Assembly (NCBI GenBank): GCA_004794655.1
Contig: SMMW01000577.1
Span: 682,001 to 746,000 of the forward strand
DNA length: 64,000 bases
Direction of reading: 5' to 3'
Origin: Marisa cornuarietis
Lineage: Eukaryota; Mollusca; Gastropoda; Architaenioglossa; Ampullariidae
Below are positions 23,274 through 37,000 of this stretch, one piece after another. The position numbers were made by a program, and so were the translations under genes. Under the pieces are notes generated by a model. That model was not told the origin of the DNA and did not search any database. It worked only from the letters and a program-made list of their open reading frames with translations. How positions within the stretch are numbered: the stretch's first letter is position 1; each line of letters begins with the position of its first letter.

Positions 23274-26200
23274 TTCGGTAGATGATTTGAATCTTCCCTA
23301 CTATTCATGGAACTCCGCTTAACCATTCGTTGGAAATTGATGTGAACAAACGACGTCTGCATAAAATAAAACGTATTTTTTAAAATGAAAAACAACATGT
23401 TGTCCACGAAGAAGGATAGAGTGCTGCAAGACTGCCGCGACTATACACTGACTCATTATATTTTCTCACACTTGTTGTAAGGCAAACCCCTTACCAAGTC
23501 ACGGATTTCCATAAAAGCATGCTTGAAGAAGCTAAAGGCCATTCTTAACCAGACAAATATGGATAAACCTTTGATCAATTTTAGTAGTTTTCAGCAGAAC
23601 TGTCATGTAAAACATTTAACCAAACTTGATAAAAAATTCGTCCAAATTTGTCCGGTTATATAAAGGCGGTAAGTGACCCTCCTTAAAAAAGAAACATCTC
23701 AAATTTATATTAACACTGCTAACACTGAAATGTCATCTCCTCAAATCCCCTACCACGTACACGCGAATTATTAACGCTGAAATGGCCTCTTCTCGAATTT
23801 CCCATCGTTTACTAACGGACTGTTAACGCTGCGTTCCTTTGTTTTATTGCTACTACTACTATTTTTACGCGGATACACTATGTTCGTCAATAACACTGAT
23901 GGCATTCGCAACTATTTCTAGATGCAGTCTATGCCTTTTGTCCTGAACGTGCAGCCCTAATACCTACTAATACAGAGACTGAAATATATCGACACAAACA
24001 CTTGTACTTCAGCTTGTTTTTAATGACTACTCCATGCCGTTCCACACCAATTATAGAACATAAGACTTCATGTAGGAAGTCAGGCGACGTCAGCCTTTGC
24101 TCTCCTCCCTCTTCCCCGCCATCAACGGCACATCTTTTCACACGTTACTGATGTGCGTCGGAAAGCTGCTGCTGCTACTACTCTCGCCGCCAGTCAATAG
24201 TAAGCGAGCGCGCCTGCGTCAAAGCGCACAGCACCGGGCCCACTCAACCGTGTCCCCCCGTCAATAAACAGAACGGGCGCGACAAAGTATCCTTGATCTG
24301 TGTGGCCTCGGACCGTGTTTTGAACGAGTGCGGCGTGATGGCGGCCGGCCTGACTCTTAATGAACACTGATGTCATCAACGACTGACGGGTAAGGATGCG
24401 GTGTCTGATGATATCAACAACAAACGTCTGGGATCTGCCTCGGCTCTTTACTTTCACCTCCCACTTCCCCCAGCACACCCACACACTCCCCCCAACAACC
24501 CCACTCACACACACACTGAAGAAAGGAAACAACAGATTGAGCACAGACACTTTGAAACAGGTTAGTGCGTCGAATTATGGCTTGTATCATCAGATGTCTA
24601 ACGGCCTTCGTCGATGAAAGAAGCTGAGCATGCATGACTAAACATTTAGTGATGGACCTCTCAAATCTCAAAACCGTGTAACTCTTAAACGAAGAAATTC
24701 AACATCTCAGTTTGCATAATAAGAAAATATACAAATCAGTAGTACAACATGTCAACAGTAAAAAGAAAACACAGGCCAACAACTCAACATCATGAGTCCC
24801 AACTGATGACCCTATGCCGATCAACAGACCCCTTGAGAGTCCACGTAACTTGAGCAAAGATTCTGTTTTTCTAGAAAAGTTAAATTGGTCAGATGTACAG
24901 ATAAATATGTAAAGGCCAAGCATTTCCTCTCCCACTTACTAATCAAGATTGGTGGTCATATCTTAGATCGCGCATACAAATAGAAAAGGTACCAAAAGCA
25001 CTGAATACGTCGGCGTTTGTTTCATTCAGTTATCACATCATATTCAAAACTGTACATATGCCAGTTTGAGACAGAGAAACGGAGTTTTGTCGTCATATGA
25101 TAGCAGACAAAGCTACACCTCGAGCGGAAGGTGCTGCGTGGAAACCACGTGCCACAATATTTAAATCCTAACCGGTTTTGTATATGGATCCAATGACCAA
25201 TGATGATTTTGACATCTCAAGAAGCAGCAGCAAAACACAAAAGAATGGGTTGATGATTAAGGTTAAAAATCTGCCACTGGGTACTTTGTACGCATCTCCC
25301 ATTTGCCTTTCGTGGTTATTCATAATACTGCATTGTGCTACTATTAATTACCTATTCATGAATTTTCACTGAGGTTTGCACATCATCGATTTATATCCAG
25401 ACTTCACATCAGCAGGTACCTAAGTCTGTTGGCAGTTACAATCACACCACTTACACCACGTTGCAAGCGTGAAGCAAGCACTGCCTCACCTCTAGCAACG
25501 CAGACAAAATCTATATAACGAGTAGCTTCCAGCCCAACCGTACGCCATTTTTGCAGAAGCAAATGGACAATCTGAAGTAGCTTTATTTGCAAACTTCCTT
25601 CAATGGCATTCCCCCTTTTTCATGAGATGCGTAGCAGGCTTCTAACATGGAACCAAACAGTTGTAATGCTAAGAATAAGCTGCTTCCATACCAAAGGATC
25701 TCCTGGCACCCACACACGTCCAAACGCTCATGCATCGTTACCTTACGCAAAAGCGCGCGCGTTTGTCTGTGTGTTTGGTGCATGTGTGCATGAATGTATG
25801 GGGCGGGTGCTGGAGTGGTTACGAGCAGTTTTTTAGTATTACTATTATTGTTTGCACATTTTCCCATCCTTGGAAGCGAGCTCAGTGCTCGTAACATTAA
25901 AATAATAAAACACGGAGACCTCTATACATTTCCCCCACCAACCTGTTTCCACCTGTACACAGAGCAGCACGCTTTAAAAAATAGAAGGCAGTAAGGATGG
26001 GGTTGGGGCGGCAGTTTTAAACATTTTTTTCCTTGCTTAGCCTCCTTTAAACGATATATAAAAGAATAATATTAATAAGTGTACTCTATACTGAACACAG
26101 ATCAAATTATCCAGCTAGGTTAAGAAAAATCTGGAGTTTCTGTGTGAGGTCTAGACCTATCTCACACAAGTAAATGGATTAGTTTTTACACTTTAGATAC

Positions 26201-26580
26201 AGAAAAAAACCGCATGTTAACACATAATGCAAGTCCTCATACCCTCCCGTTTTCCACAAAAACGTGATAACGTAGCCTCTCCCCCACTCCACCAACGCAC
26301 GGATTTCAAGTTAACTTGAATCACACAGGTACTGCGCTCCGAAAGGCAACATCACAGCTCTTCCCCTCCACCCCCAATTCCTGCCCTGCATCCCAGTCGT
26401 AGGGTGGGAGGGGGAGAAGAAAGAGTAGGATCGACTTTAAAAGGAGTAGGAGGTGGGGGGGCTAGCGCTGTCCACCCTTGCTCTGGCCAAACTTCAACCA
26501 TCAGAAAACTTTTGGCACGCTTACCCTCCTGCGCAATCAACTGCAGTTTCTTTCCCAGACACCCCCACCCACCCGTCTGA
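23274..26580. other. Gene-free region apart from the small inverted repeat
   Basis: No exon was recognised on either strand. Beyond the inverted-repeat element at 23,547-23,657 it holds purine- and pyrimidine-rich patches (24,430-24,520; 26,340-26,470) with no domain-bearing frame. Confidence 0.45.
23547..23657. mobile_element. Small inverted-repeat element (MITE-like)
   Basis: Arms of 32 bp (23,547-23,578 and 23,626-23,657) are inverted relative to each other with about seven mismatches around the shared core GACAAAT.TGGA. The loop is about 47 bp. A single arm recurs at 14,004-14,036. No target-site duplication was found. Confidence 0.5.
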
Positions 26581-27620
26581 TGTGCTCTGCAAAAGGAAGA
26601 GTTGATTTGGTTAAATCTAATCAGGCAGGATTACCGATTACTTGAGCCGTGAAGAAAGCGGCTATGCATGATTTTCGCGAGGCTGGGCGTAATTTGAATG
26701 TTAAATGGGGGGATTTGGAGCCTAGTTCACCACGTCCTTAGCTAGGGGAAAAATCAAGGGACTCGGTGCAGTTGCATGCAAATCAATCTATGATAAAAAT
26801 GGGATTTCTATCGGGGGGGGGGGGGGCCGAAATGGCTTCATTCAAACTGCAGGCTTATCGGCAATTTTCCCCCCACAGCCTGTGATCTAAATCCTCTAGG
26901 TTGTTTCCTATTCCAGAGGAGAAAGCCGACAACCCGATACACGCCGTTCCGCGCGGACGTTAAAATGTCGATTCCTGCCTTCGGCGAAGGTAAGGGGTAG
27001 GACGGGTTGTGGGGGGGGGGGGAGGGGGGAAGCTTACAGTTATATATTTACAATGGAAGCAGAGAAAAGCGCCGCTAATCTACCTCTGCTGACTTTGACG
27101 GCTTCCGTGCACATGTCTACGACCGGTCTTCTGCCTGTCGCAGGCCCCCGTTGCCCGACTTGCGCGCTGCCCGAACTCAAAGACGTTCGGCTTACGCATT
27201 AAAGACTGAAGCGACTGGTTGGAGGGGGGAAAAAAAGGAGCTTTTAAAACCCGGGGAAAGATTAAAGGTACACACGGGCAGTCGGGGAGATAAGCAAACA
27301 CATTTATGCGAGGCTCGCCTAATCCTGGCGGAATTAATCCCCCGCTAGCGATTGTGCCCCACACTTAAATCCCAATTTAGAATCCGGGCTGGCGCAGCCC
27401 ATGTCAAACAAGACGCGCGGGCCTTTATGCCAGAATAATGGCAAGAAGTTACCGCTGTCCAGAATAAATTCCAAGCCCTATCTCTTCGGCAGCATGGCGG
27501 AAAGCTGATATTGATGGGAACGAACAAAGTCGAGATAATTACGTGCGCGGGGGATTTTCCTGCAAGTTGCTGGATTAATTCTTTTCAAATAGCAGCAAGC
27601 AAGGAGGAGAGTACTGGGGG
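26580..27620. promoter_or_regulatory. Large putative developmental regulatory element
   Basis: About 1 kb reads like a conserved non-coding element. Visible motifs are GGATTA (26,628-26,633 and 27,572-27,577), TAATCC (27,320-27,325 and 27,335-27,340), an octamer-like ATGCAAAT near 26,777, and GAACAAAG (SOX/TCF type) near 27,520. There is also a perfect kappaB/Dorsal-type GGGGATTTTCC at 27,550-27,560. G-runs interrupt it at 26,813-26,826 and near 27,012-27,030. Open frames inside lack any domain. Its right edge coincides with a fall in CpG density. Function is inferred only. Confidence 0.4.
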
Positions 27621-30600
27621 CTGAGTAGCTGGGGCTGTGATTAAATATCAATGCTTTCCTTCTTTTTTTTCTTCTTTTTTTTGCCAAAAGGGAGAGGTTC
27701 TCTCAAGTCTTTTCACTACCATCCACTTCTCCACAATGTATTTTCTCCTTTTTCAGGGAAAAGGGTGGACGAAGGGTGGCTGGGTGGGGTTAGGAGCCTT
27801 TAGATTGTGGGATTGTGTGAGACGGGGGTGCCGTGCAGTAGATTCTGTTTCAGCTTCCCTAGTGTTACTTAAAGTATTTGTTCCTCATACATACAAATGA
27901 AAGCCTGTAAGACCTGCATATTGTGGAAGAGGACAGGGAAGACTAGAATGTAGTTAAAGAAGGAAAGACACCATCGCTCTGAAAAAAAAGACCTGGATAT
28001 GAACGTTTGATAGCAAAACTCTCACCTATGATAAACAAAATCTAGTTTTGTTAAAAAATAAGTCACAATTAACCAAAACAGCAACAAAAGTACTTTTAAA
28101 AAGTTTTTGTGTTTTGTTATTGAAGCAAATCTGCTCACTGCAGTGAACAATGATATAAAAATAACTTTAAAAAAAAACATAGAAAGGTGCATCCCATCTC
28201 TGTGTTTAACCAAGAGAAATCAGAGCATCTCAACATTGCATGTGGTATTTGACACACTGCGACCAGTACTGTGAAAAAAACAATAGACTACTTGATTTTC
28301 TCCAATTATCTGTGTCAAGTTCTAGACTGTAATACAATAAGAATTAATTAATAATAAACTGTTCAGATTTGCTTCTTAGTTAAAGAAGCTTCAAAAACAA
28401 TCCATATCCATCTAAGTATCAATAGATTAACAGAGATGCCCTGCCACTGCGCGGGCAAAAATTACCAGTAATTGTCACACACTCTGTCACAAGCAGGACT
28501 GTAAAGGTGATTATAGGTACTAGGAGTTAAGAACAAAAATGCTGCCACAAAGATGATATGTATGTAACATCTATCGCAAGATAATATCAGCTAAAGAATT
28601 CTTTCCCAAATTAAATTTTTCCCAATAAAGCTTACTCTGTGTAATGTGTGTCACAACAACCTCAGGAAACTGGTTTGATTGGTCTTGGCCAAACCATTAT
28701 ATACTCTCTATATTATCCTGTCCTCCTATCTGCCCTCCCCTAAAAGCATTTAGCATTTTCATATTCATGAGTTTGAAAATGCCCTGAGAGATAGAGTGGC
28801 TGACAAAAGCAAAATCAAAGACATCACAACAAGAACAATTGCTCTGACAACCATCAACATCCTGCTAAAACCAACTGATTATGGCAAAAGCAGCCATGAC
28901 AGAAATGGAGGAGGCTAAAAACAAAACAGGAGAGGAGGGTGGGAGGAGGAAAAGAGGTTGTAAGATGGAGGGGGTGGGAGTCTAACCTTTTTGACCAGGT
29001 TGGGGTTTAAGCAAGGCAGCTCAGAGTTAATCCAGAGAAGATGGAAGCAGGTATGAGGGAAAGATCTCCTGGAAATGGAAGAGCTTAGCTCCCTACTTGC
29101 TTGTGTGCACAGAAAGCTTGGGTCACTGTCTTCAATCCTTCCAACATAGCCTTAGACTGCAGACACTTAGAATGAATTGTGTGACTGCTTTCAACATGCA
29201 CTAGCTCCTGGTAAAAGAAATACTGTTTGGGGAGCGGTATGTGGGGGCCACAAAGTCTTCAAAAAGATCATACATAATGCTTACTTCTACATTTATGCTG
29301 AGAGTACTATAAAGGTTACATATGATCTCATATCATTATAACTTTGTTTGCCTATTAAAATTCCGAATGGTGCAAAATCACAGAAAAGATAGCAACAGTC
29401 AGAGCAAATGACAGGGAAATATAGATCAATAAAATTAGAAAGCAATTTGGATGGAAATACTGCCAAGATATCAAAAATCATGCAGAAATAAACCATATAT
29501 ATAACAGTTTTGTTGAATCTCACAAGGGAAGATAAAATCTCTGGGCATTGCTCAGTTCATTTTTGTCACTTTTATGTCCACACATTTTGTGGCGTTACTC
29601 AACAAGTATGATGAGCATGTGATTATACAGTCAGTGTAAAGACCACTTCATTGTACATATGATTTGCAAAAAGAAAGGAATGATTGCTGAGAGCAGCATT
29701 TCTGTCACTGTAACTGTCACTGATGAAATACCAAAGCTAAACTACTTGGGAAAAAGTCAAGTAAAACATTCTTTACACAGCAGCTGCACTAACACTATAA
29801 TGCCAACATTTATGAAAAAAATTCTAATGATGAGGTGACTGAACAAATAAACGCAGGAAGAAAATGAATTATTTAGAACGGAGTCTTTTCATTTGCGGAA
29901 TAAATGTTGCAACGAAAAGCTTAATTTGAACTGTCACTCAAGTCTTGCAGTCAAAAATGCTTATGTAATAGCCTGTAATGTGATACCTACAGAACTCCTC
30001 TCTCTAACAAGGAAATGTGAAGCTGTTTCTTAAATATTACTACTATTAATTAAGTAAACAAGTCAGTTCAAAAAAATTAAAAAATACAGAATGGTGATAG
30101 CAAAATTAAAATATACATCACTTTTGATCTGAGCACTGATGAGATCTCTCAATACCAACAGACACAACATATCAGCTGGTGGATCTACTTGGCTTCTGTA
30201 CCTGTCTTGTGAAATTTACTTACTTGTGGCAAAAGTCCTCAATAAACTATTGATCATAGCAACATATGTTTACTATATTTTATCATGATAAGCCAAAACC
30301 TTGTTTTGAGGCATTTCATTTTCAGTTGTTTGTTTGTTTCTGTATTAATGAATAATGTATTGATTGTTTAAAAGCAGTTCAAAATCAAATAATTAACACA
30401 GCATCTATTTAGATAAGGCAAACAGCAAAGTATGAAGTGTTCCACTAAAACCATTTTAGTGTGAACAAGATTCTGAGGGTAAAGAGTAAATGGAATCTTT
30501 TATCAGATTTTGAGGTCATCAAAGATATTAATACAAAGATTATAGCCTCACATTTGGCGATGAGGCATGAGAAAGGATATCTGGAAATCCTGGTTGTGAT

Positions 30601-30940
30601 ATTTACTGGGATATCAAGCATTCCTGAATGTAAATGTGAAAATAAAGGCCTTATGGTCAAGTAGTTGTAGGAGCACCATTTTTGAAAGTGGTTCACTTCG
30701 ACGGCTAATAAAAAAGGTAACCCATACAATGCTGGGTGGGAATAGGATTTTCTAGTTACAGACCCTAGCAAGCTCTGAAACTGTGACTTTGCCTGCTGTA
30801 AAGCTGATTGCACTAACTTTATGACTACTAACTTCTCTCTACTATTTCTTAATAAAATAATTATATTTCCAAATACCAGGTAGAATGCATGCACACAGCA
30901 TCACCACTTTGGTGATTCTTTTACAACCAAGTATACACAC
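27621..30940. other. AT-rich, CpG-poor region; probably intronic or downstream of the minus-strand gene
   Basis: No exon could be established. A 54-codon plus-strand frame at 28,754-28,918 and a 149-codon minus frame at 30,445-30,894 have no recognisable domain. The CpG depletion matches the gene bodies farther right, which suggests that the transcribed body of the minus-strand gene extends to about here. Its next exons, which must begin in phase 1, were not found. Confidence 0.35.
28660..28935. promoter_or_regulatory. Conserved-looking block (enhancer or undetected exon)
   Basis: It contains GAACAATTG (SOX-type) near 28,832, CTTGGCCAAAC (NFI half-site-like) near 28,684, and TTATGG. On the plus strand a polypyrimidine tract (28,720-28,740) and an AG lead into an open frame from 28,754 to a TAA at 28,916-28,918. 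The codon texture is plausible, but I recognise no protein. Confidence 0.25.
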
Positions 30941-30948
30941 TAATGTAT

Positions 30949-30949
<1 letters not shown>

Positions 30950-30995
<46 letters not shown>
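30950..30995. repeat. CA/TG microsatellite just inside an intron
   Basis: A pure CA run of about 46 bp on the plus strand. In the sense of the minus-strand gene it is a UG run starting about 18 nt downstream of the 5' splice site at 31,013. UG tracts in this position are known binding platforms for TDP-43 and CELF proteins and can modulate exon inclusion. Confidence 0.9.
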
Positions 30996-30996
<1 letters not shown>

Positions 30997-31013
30997 GTTT
31001 AAACTGAGCTCAC

Positions 31014-34000
31014 CTGGCTGAGTTAGTGAAGAGTCAGGTTTTCTGGGACTGGGGCTCTTAGTGGCTGTCACACTCTTGGGTGATGCAGCCTGTGGAACTG
31101 CTAACATGACACTTGATGACAGTGGGGATCCATGCAGGGGAGAGGCTACAGGTGTGTCATCCCTCAGTCCTCTGTCTCCTCCCTCACTACCTGAGTTTTT
31201 GCTGCTGATGTCACTTGTTTGACTGATGGTGTTGGTCTCTGTTAGCTGCTCTTTGGGAAGCATGGTTGGCAAGTCATCAAGAGATGTCTGCTTTAGGGCC
31301 TGAAATGATCAAAATAAAAAAAAATTCACACTTATGTTATTGAACCAACTTTTTAAAATTTCAACTATATATATTGACCACTTTTAAATTTAAAAGAGCT
31401 GTTATCCAAGATTTTAAAAATACACTCGCAAGCAAAAATGACTTCAGTTTTTCACATTCACTCATACATATATGTTGCTTTCATTGTAATGGAAAGCAAT
31501 TTTGCCTTGAGAAATGTATGACTCATTGCTGGAAGTCCAATAAGAAAGGTCATGTGTGACATGATGTTCAGGCAATATAGCTTGTCATGCCATGTAAGCC
31601 ATGCAAACAAGAAACAGTCTTTTTTAAGTGCACTAGCTAGTCTCAACTAGTAATCAAAACACACAAAAAATGAATAAAAAGACCTTTATAAAATATTTAG
31701 AAAAGCTGAAACTTATTGATATGTTCACCTCTATCCTAGGATTAGTATGACCTCACTGCAACAGCTGAAAACTGAGCACCAAATATTTACTATATAAGAT
31801 CCAATACAAGCTTTTCAAATTTTGTCTAAGATATAGTCTGTCTACAATGTAATGACTTTTGAATAAAGATGATCTATGCACTTAACATCTCTGTAACATA
31901 ATGAAGACATGAAACTAGACCTTCCTTTAGGACCTAACCTTAACTGAAAAGTGCAGTGAGATGGAAGTATCTTTGCTAAAGATCAGCTGTCTTACTGACC
32001 TAGCAGTTTATGAAGTATTCTACTGAGTATGGTGAGAGAGGGAGCGATGTTTGAGTGATTTCCTTTTGGCTTGCCACTAATGCTGGCCCATAAACAAATC
32101 ATCATTAAAGTCATATTCTTATTTTATGAGCCACCATCTATAACCAGCAACATATTTTTTTCCCAATTTAGCAAGCACACCGAGGGCTCATTTTTGCCAC
32201 AACAGTCAAAGGATAGCTTCTAGATCACAATAGTAAAAGAAAAGTAATTTCTGGCTCACAGTCCTTATACGTAAAAGATCCAGTTTTGAAGTCATCTGGA
32301 AAAAATAGGTTATCTGGTAATCCTCTTATTTATTGTTTCATATATCACTCTATAAAAAAGTTCTTTGAATGTTATTTGATTTACAAACAGGTATCCATCT
32401 AATCTCAATGGTGACAAAATCGTCTGGCTCACAGAAGTCTCCTTTATCATTTTGAAAACACCATTGAACTAATCCCAATCTACCTGCAAAGAAGTATATT
32501 CACAAAAATGGTGACAGGTGAGCAAGGTATTTAAACATACGATCTCTTATTCCGTCACCCATATCTATAAAGAAAAACACTGTACACACAGTTTGCTGCT
32601 TATCCATGTCTAGCCACATAATTCATAAGGGTTTTAAGCGTGTCATGCTTGAGGCTAGCAGTCTTTCTTGTACATCTTGCTTTACATGCAACACGCACTT
32701 ACAGGACCTTTTCTTGAGCTCTAAACAACAACCTGTTCCTTGTTCGAAAGGAAAATACTAAGAAAGGAAAAATGTTCAGAAAAAAAAGAAAAAAATAGCG
32801 GCTTAAAACAACTACCTCATCTACACCAACACTTTAACTGTAGCCTTATAACCTCTGATTTTAACAAGTATGTGTATTTAAATGAGCTGCTGGGGCTAAG
32901 AGGCCTAAGTACCCAGAAAAGCTAATCACAAAATCAACTGATTAATTAACGGAAAGGTAAAGACAACCAATTAGGCTACCCGAAAGTAGGGATCTAGTAT
33001 TACCTTTCTGCCGCTGTGCAGGTGGTGAAGTATTCTGCAGAGGGCGTCCACCCTGTTCATTGACACAATGAACCTAATCCAGGGAGCTAACCGTGCAGCA
33101 GGAAGACAGACGATGTTTACTTCTCTGTTACAGCGTGCAATATCACCTTCACTTCAACGCTGGGATAGTCGAGGGTACATCAAGCCTACACCCGATTGTT
33201 AAAAACAAGAGTCTACCTGAGAGCGTCTGAAGTTGTCATCACCTGTGACACTACAAAAGGTTCGCCGTACTTCATGAGCATGGAGTGTTACAGCTTTGGA
33301 TGGGGGGTGGGGGGAGAGAATGGAGATGGATAGGGAGAGATGAGGATGAGAGAGGGGGGCAGGGGCCTCTTAGTTTGTGAGAGGATTTCGCAAAAGATCA
33401 CAAGCGTTAGGACCGCATACTTAGGCCGCACGAGCCCCCCTTAACTGGTGAGCTCCCATCATCTTAACAGTTTTAACACGTCTGTTGCCACGACATGGCA
33501 ATGCCTGGGCCATCGACTTGCGCACGGTGACAATTATGGTCTATTTTCGGGGAGAGGCCGGCAACATCACCTGGTCTAACCCCACAGAACTGCCATGCTC
33601 TCCTTCGCATAAGCTGGGCTAAGCTGCGCTACTATAAGGCATGTCGACCAAACTGAAAAATCGTTTGCTTTGAAGGCAGGTGAAAGCCCGGGCTTGTACC
33701 CTTCGCTTTACCTGTCTCGCAGCCTGCTAATCCCTAAGGGAGATGAGGGGATTAGGGGAAGGGAGAGAGGAGAGAGGGACCCTCGAGGTTGCAAAGGAAA
33801 TTATCAATGCTTGCACTTGCGCGCCGTCTCTGCGCTGCCGCGTCCCGCACAAAAGAATGTACTTGGGGCTGAAGTGACTAAAACCTCACAGCCCTTCTTT
33901 TCTTCCTCTCCTGATTTCATTAGCGACAGGGCCCTTGTCAGTCGCCTTCTTTTTCTGGTTAAGCAGGGCTATGTTCTAGTAACGACCTATCAATGTTATT

Positions 34001-37000
34001 ATGTCATGTTTTAGATGCTCAGCAGGCAAGGTTTTTAAGTGCATAAGAGCAATTTAATATCATTCAAGAGACGTGTTAGCTGAATGAAAATTCATGCCAA
34101 ACATTACAGCTCTGCTTTTTTCTGCATAAAACACAGGGTTGCGGATCAAAATAGGATGGATAATCTAACTTCTCTGCCATTTTTTCAAATGCAGCAGCCT
34201 GCAAAAATGGTCTCAAATGTAAGGCTGGTTTAAAACTACAGTGCCTGCCTTCATTTTTCATCTCTTTTCCTTACTGGCTTTAACTCTTGTTGGTTGTGTT
34301 GGCATTATCATCTTATTTTATTACCACAATAAATTCTCTAGTTTTTAACACACATTTTGCGGTTACTATGCAGTGTAATCTTATTTTTGTCCATTGTGAA
34401 GTCCTACTGTTTTGCCATACTATGTACAGCAGGTCCCACAGTTCTGCCATACTTTGTACTGCAGGGTCATCTTGTTAAACTGCCACTACCTTTTTTTTTT
34501 CTTTCTACTGACGTCATGTACATGGAAGTACATGAGTGAAAAAGCATTTAGATTCTGGATCAGAGGTGGAACTTTTTTTATATGCTTAACGAACTGTGAC
34601 TAAAAATAATAAATTTGATATAAGCACCATTTCAATGGACAACAAGATGTCAACACTGACAGAAATTTTAAAAATAAAAAGGAACTGGTTTTCCAAGGTA
34701 GCTTCAGATATTTGCCATATTTATGAAACACCACAAAAAATATTAATTAAAGCTGCCACTCAGGAGGTTCAGAGATACCATGAAAAGAATCAGTTTCTAT
34801 TAAACTTGAAAGTGCTATTTCTATAGAAGATATCAAACCCAAGCTTTTAGGCAATTTTTTTTAAAAGATGGTCTCGGTCTTTGCTCACCAGACTGAGCTA
34901 GGAAATGGGTTCAAGTAGTTGTGCATGGCTTACCATGGAGGAATATTTTTACTGGTCCAATGGGCCATTCTAAATTATCCTTTTTGAAAACAAAATCCAC
35001 TAGCAAAAATAATAATAATACCAGGTAGGCAAACAACAACATGATCCACAAGATCACTTTCACAAGAAAAGTGTCATTATCATGATTATCATCATCATTA
35101 TTGGTGAAACATTTATGCTGAAAGTAATCTTATACATCATTCTGTACTTTGGCTACCTGTCACCTTTCTTGCCAAGGCGGTCTGTATGGCTTAGATACTT
35201 CCGTGCGATAACCGCATCGGAATCTCAATCAAGCCAAAGTATTGCCTCTGGTAAAAACACTAAGGGCGGCATTTCAAAGCTCACCTATTCTACCCCCATT
35301 CCATCTCTTTCTCTTTAGTGCTCACTCCTCCCCGCCCACCCCACTTTCGCCTAGCCACGCGCTAGCGCTACCTTCGGTTTCACCTGAAGCGCAGTCGAAA
35401 CGATCGCGCCTTTATCGGTCTGTCACACCCATTTGCAAAAGACCAGTGAAGCGAGAAGAAATCAACAGTCTTCCTCGTCCTCCAGTTCTTTGTGTATAAT
35501 ACGTGCAAATGTGAGTTCAAAGAAGGCCTCTGATACTTTCCTCCTGTCACTACCTGTCCGTTACCCTTGAGTTCAGTGCACTGCTGACCGCAAAACCCTT
35601 CTTCAACCGTCTTTCCCTTAGCGACAGGTATCAAAAACAGGCGGTTTAACGCACAATATGAACAAGTCTTTCTTCTCTAGTCAACGCTAGAGGTGTCTCA
35701 AGAGTAAAGAATAAAAGAAGTGTAAATGATTTTTACAAAGAGCACAATTTCCATTACATTTTACCATCAGTTTAACCTGATTTTTCACGACTAAAGGAAC
35801 GACAAAGCAAATATGAGGAAGCCTTTTATTGAGGCCTATAACTGTCTCATTAGATTAAACTATGTAGAATTTTCTGTTGCTGTCAATTAGTGCAAGTACT
35901 TTAGAAATGTAAACATAATTCTTTGTTCAATCATTTCAACTTAGAATAACAATAATAACAATTTATATATAGTACCAGGGTTTAGCTTTATGCTACTTAC
36001 CATGGACAACATCCATGAGCATGAACATGTAAGAAAATGCACTGTCTGCTCTTTTATAATAGTACCAAACATAAATTTATTCATAATATATTCAAAATGT
36101 CAACTACCATATATGATTAGTTTCATGACTACACTCCTGCCCTAGTTAGAGGGGGAAAGGCAACTATGTATTGTGTTGTTTTAAGTCATACTGATGCATT
36201 GACTGATTTATATTAAAGTGAAGATGCTAACCTATTTATTCAAAAGACAGCACATAGTGTGAAAGCAATGTTTACAGTATAAACCTCAAATGAGGAGGAA
36301 TCATGTTAACATAATCCAAGTACAACAATAAAATATTTAAATATTCTAACACCAAAGTGGTCATGGTTGAGATTTCATCCTAGCCAAGCACAATAGTTTG
36401 AACAGCAGCAACTTTGTTGTATGTCATGGAAACAATGAAAAAAAAAGATAGTGCTCACCAACTTATAAGACACACCCAACCACCACCCATGGTGCAAGCC
36501 ATACAGTTAAGGAGCTTACAAATATTCTGATAGTATAGTACAAATATCAACGGTATTTAAGCTTTAACTTGAATATTATAAGAAATAAAGAATCACAATG
36601 GCTTAAACTACATAAAAAGAGGACTATGTTCATCTCATACAAATCATCGACAAATATTCATAGACATCTAGCTGGTCACTGTATTCACCTACAATAAACA
36701 GTGGAAAAAAAGACAACTTCTTAAATGTTTTTGTCATATTTTGCCCTATCCTCAATAGATCAATTTCCTTAACTGAAACAACAGAAACAATCTGTAATGA
36801 GAAATTGTTTAAACAGTTACTACTGATTAAATACATTAAATCACCAGCATTTGCATTACTTATACTTTACAAACATGAGCTGAATAGTAGCTATAAAAAC
36901 ACTGCCCACCAAGAGGAACCTTTTCTGAAACATTTCCTGAAGACTTCTTGCATTCAAATGATTTACATTTTTACAGAAATGTTTAATAAAATAATAACTA

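Noticed and set aside
30445..30894. 149-codon minus-strand frame in AT-rich sequence
   Set aside because: No recognisable domain; hydrophobic and low-complexity translation typical of AT-rich chance frames. It lies where an intron of the minus-strand gene is expected.
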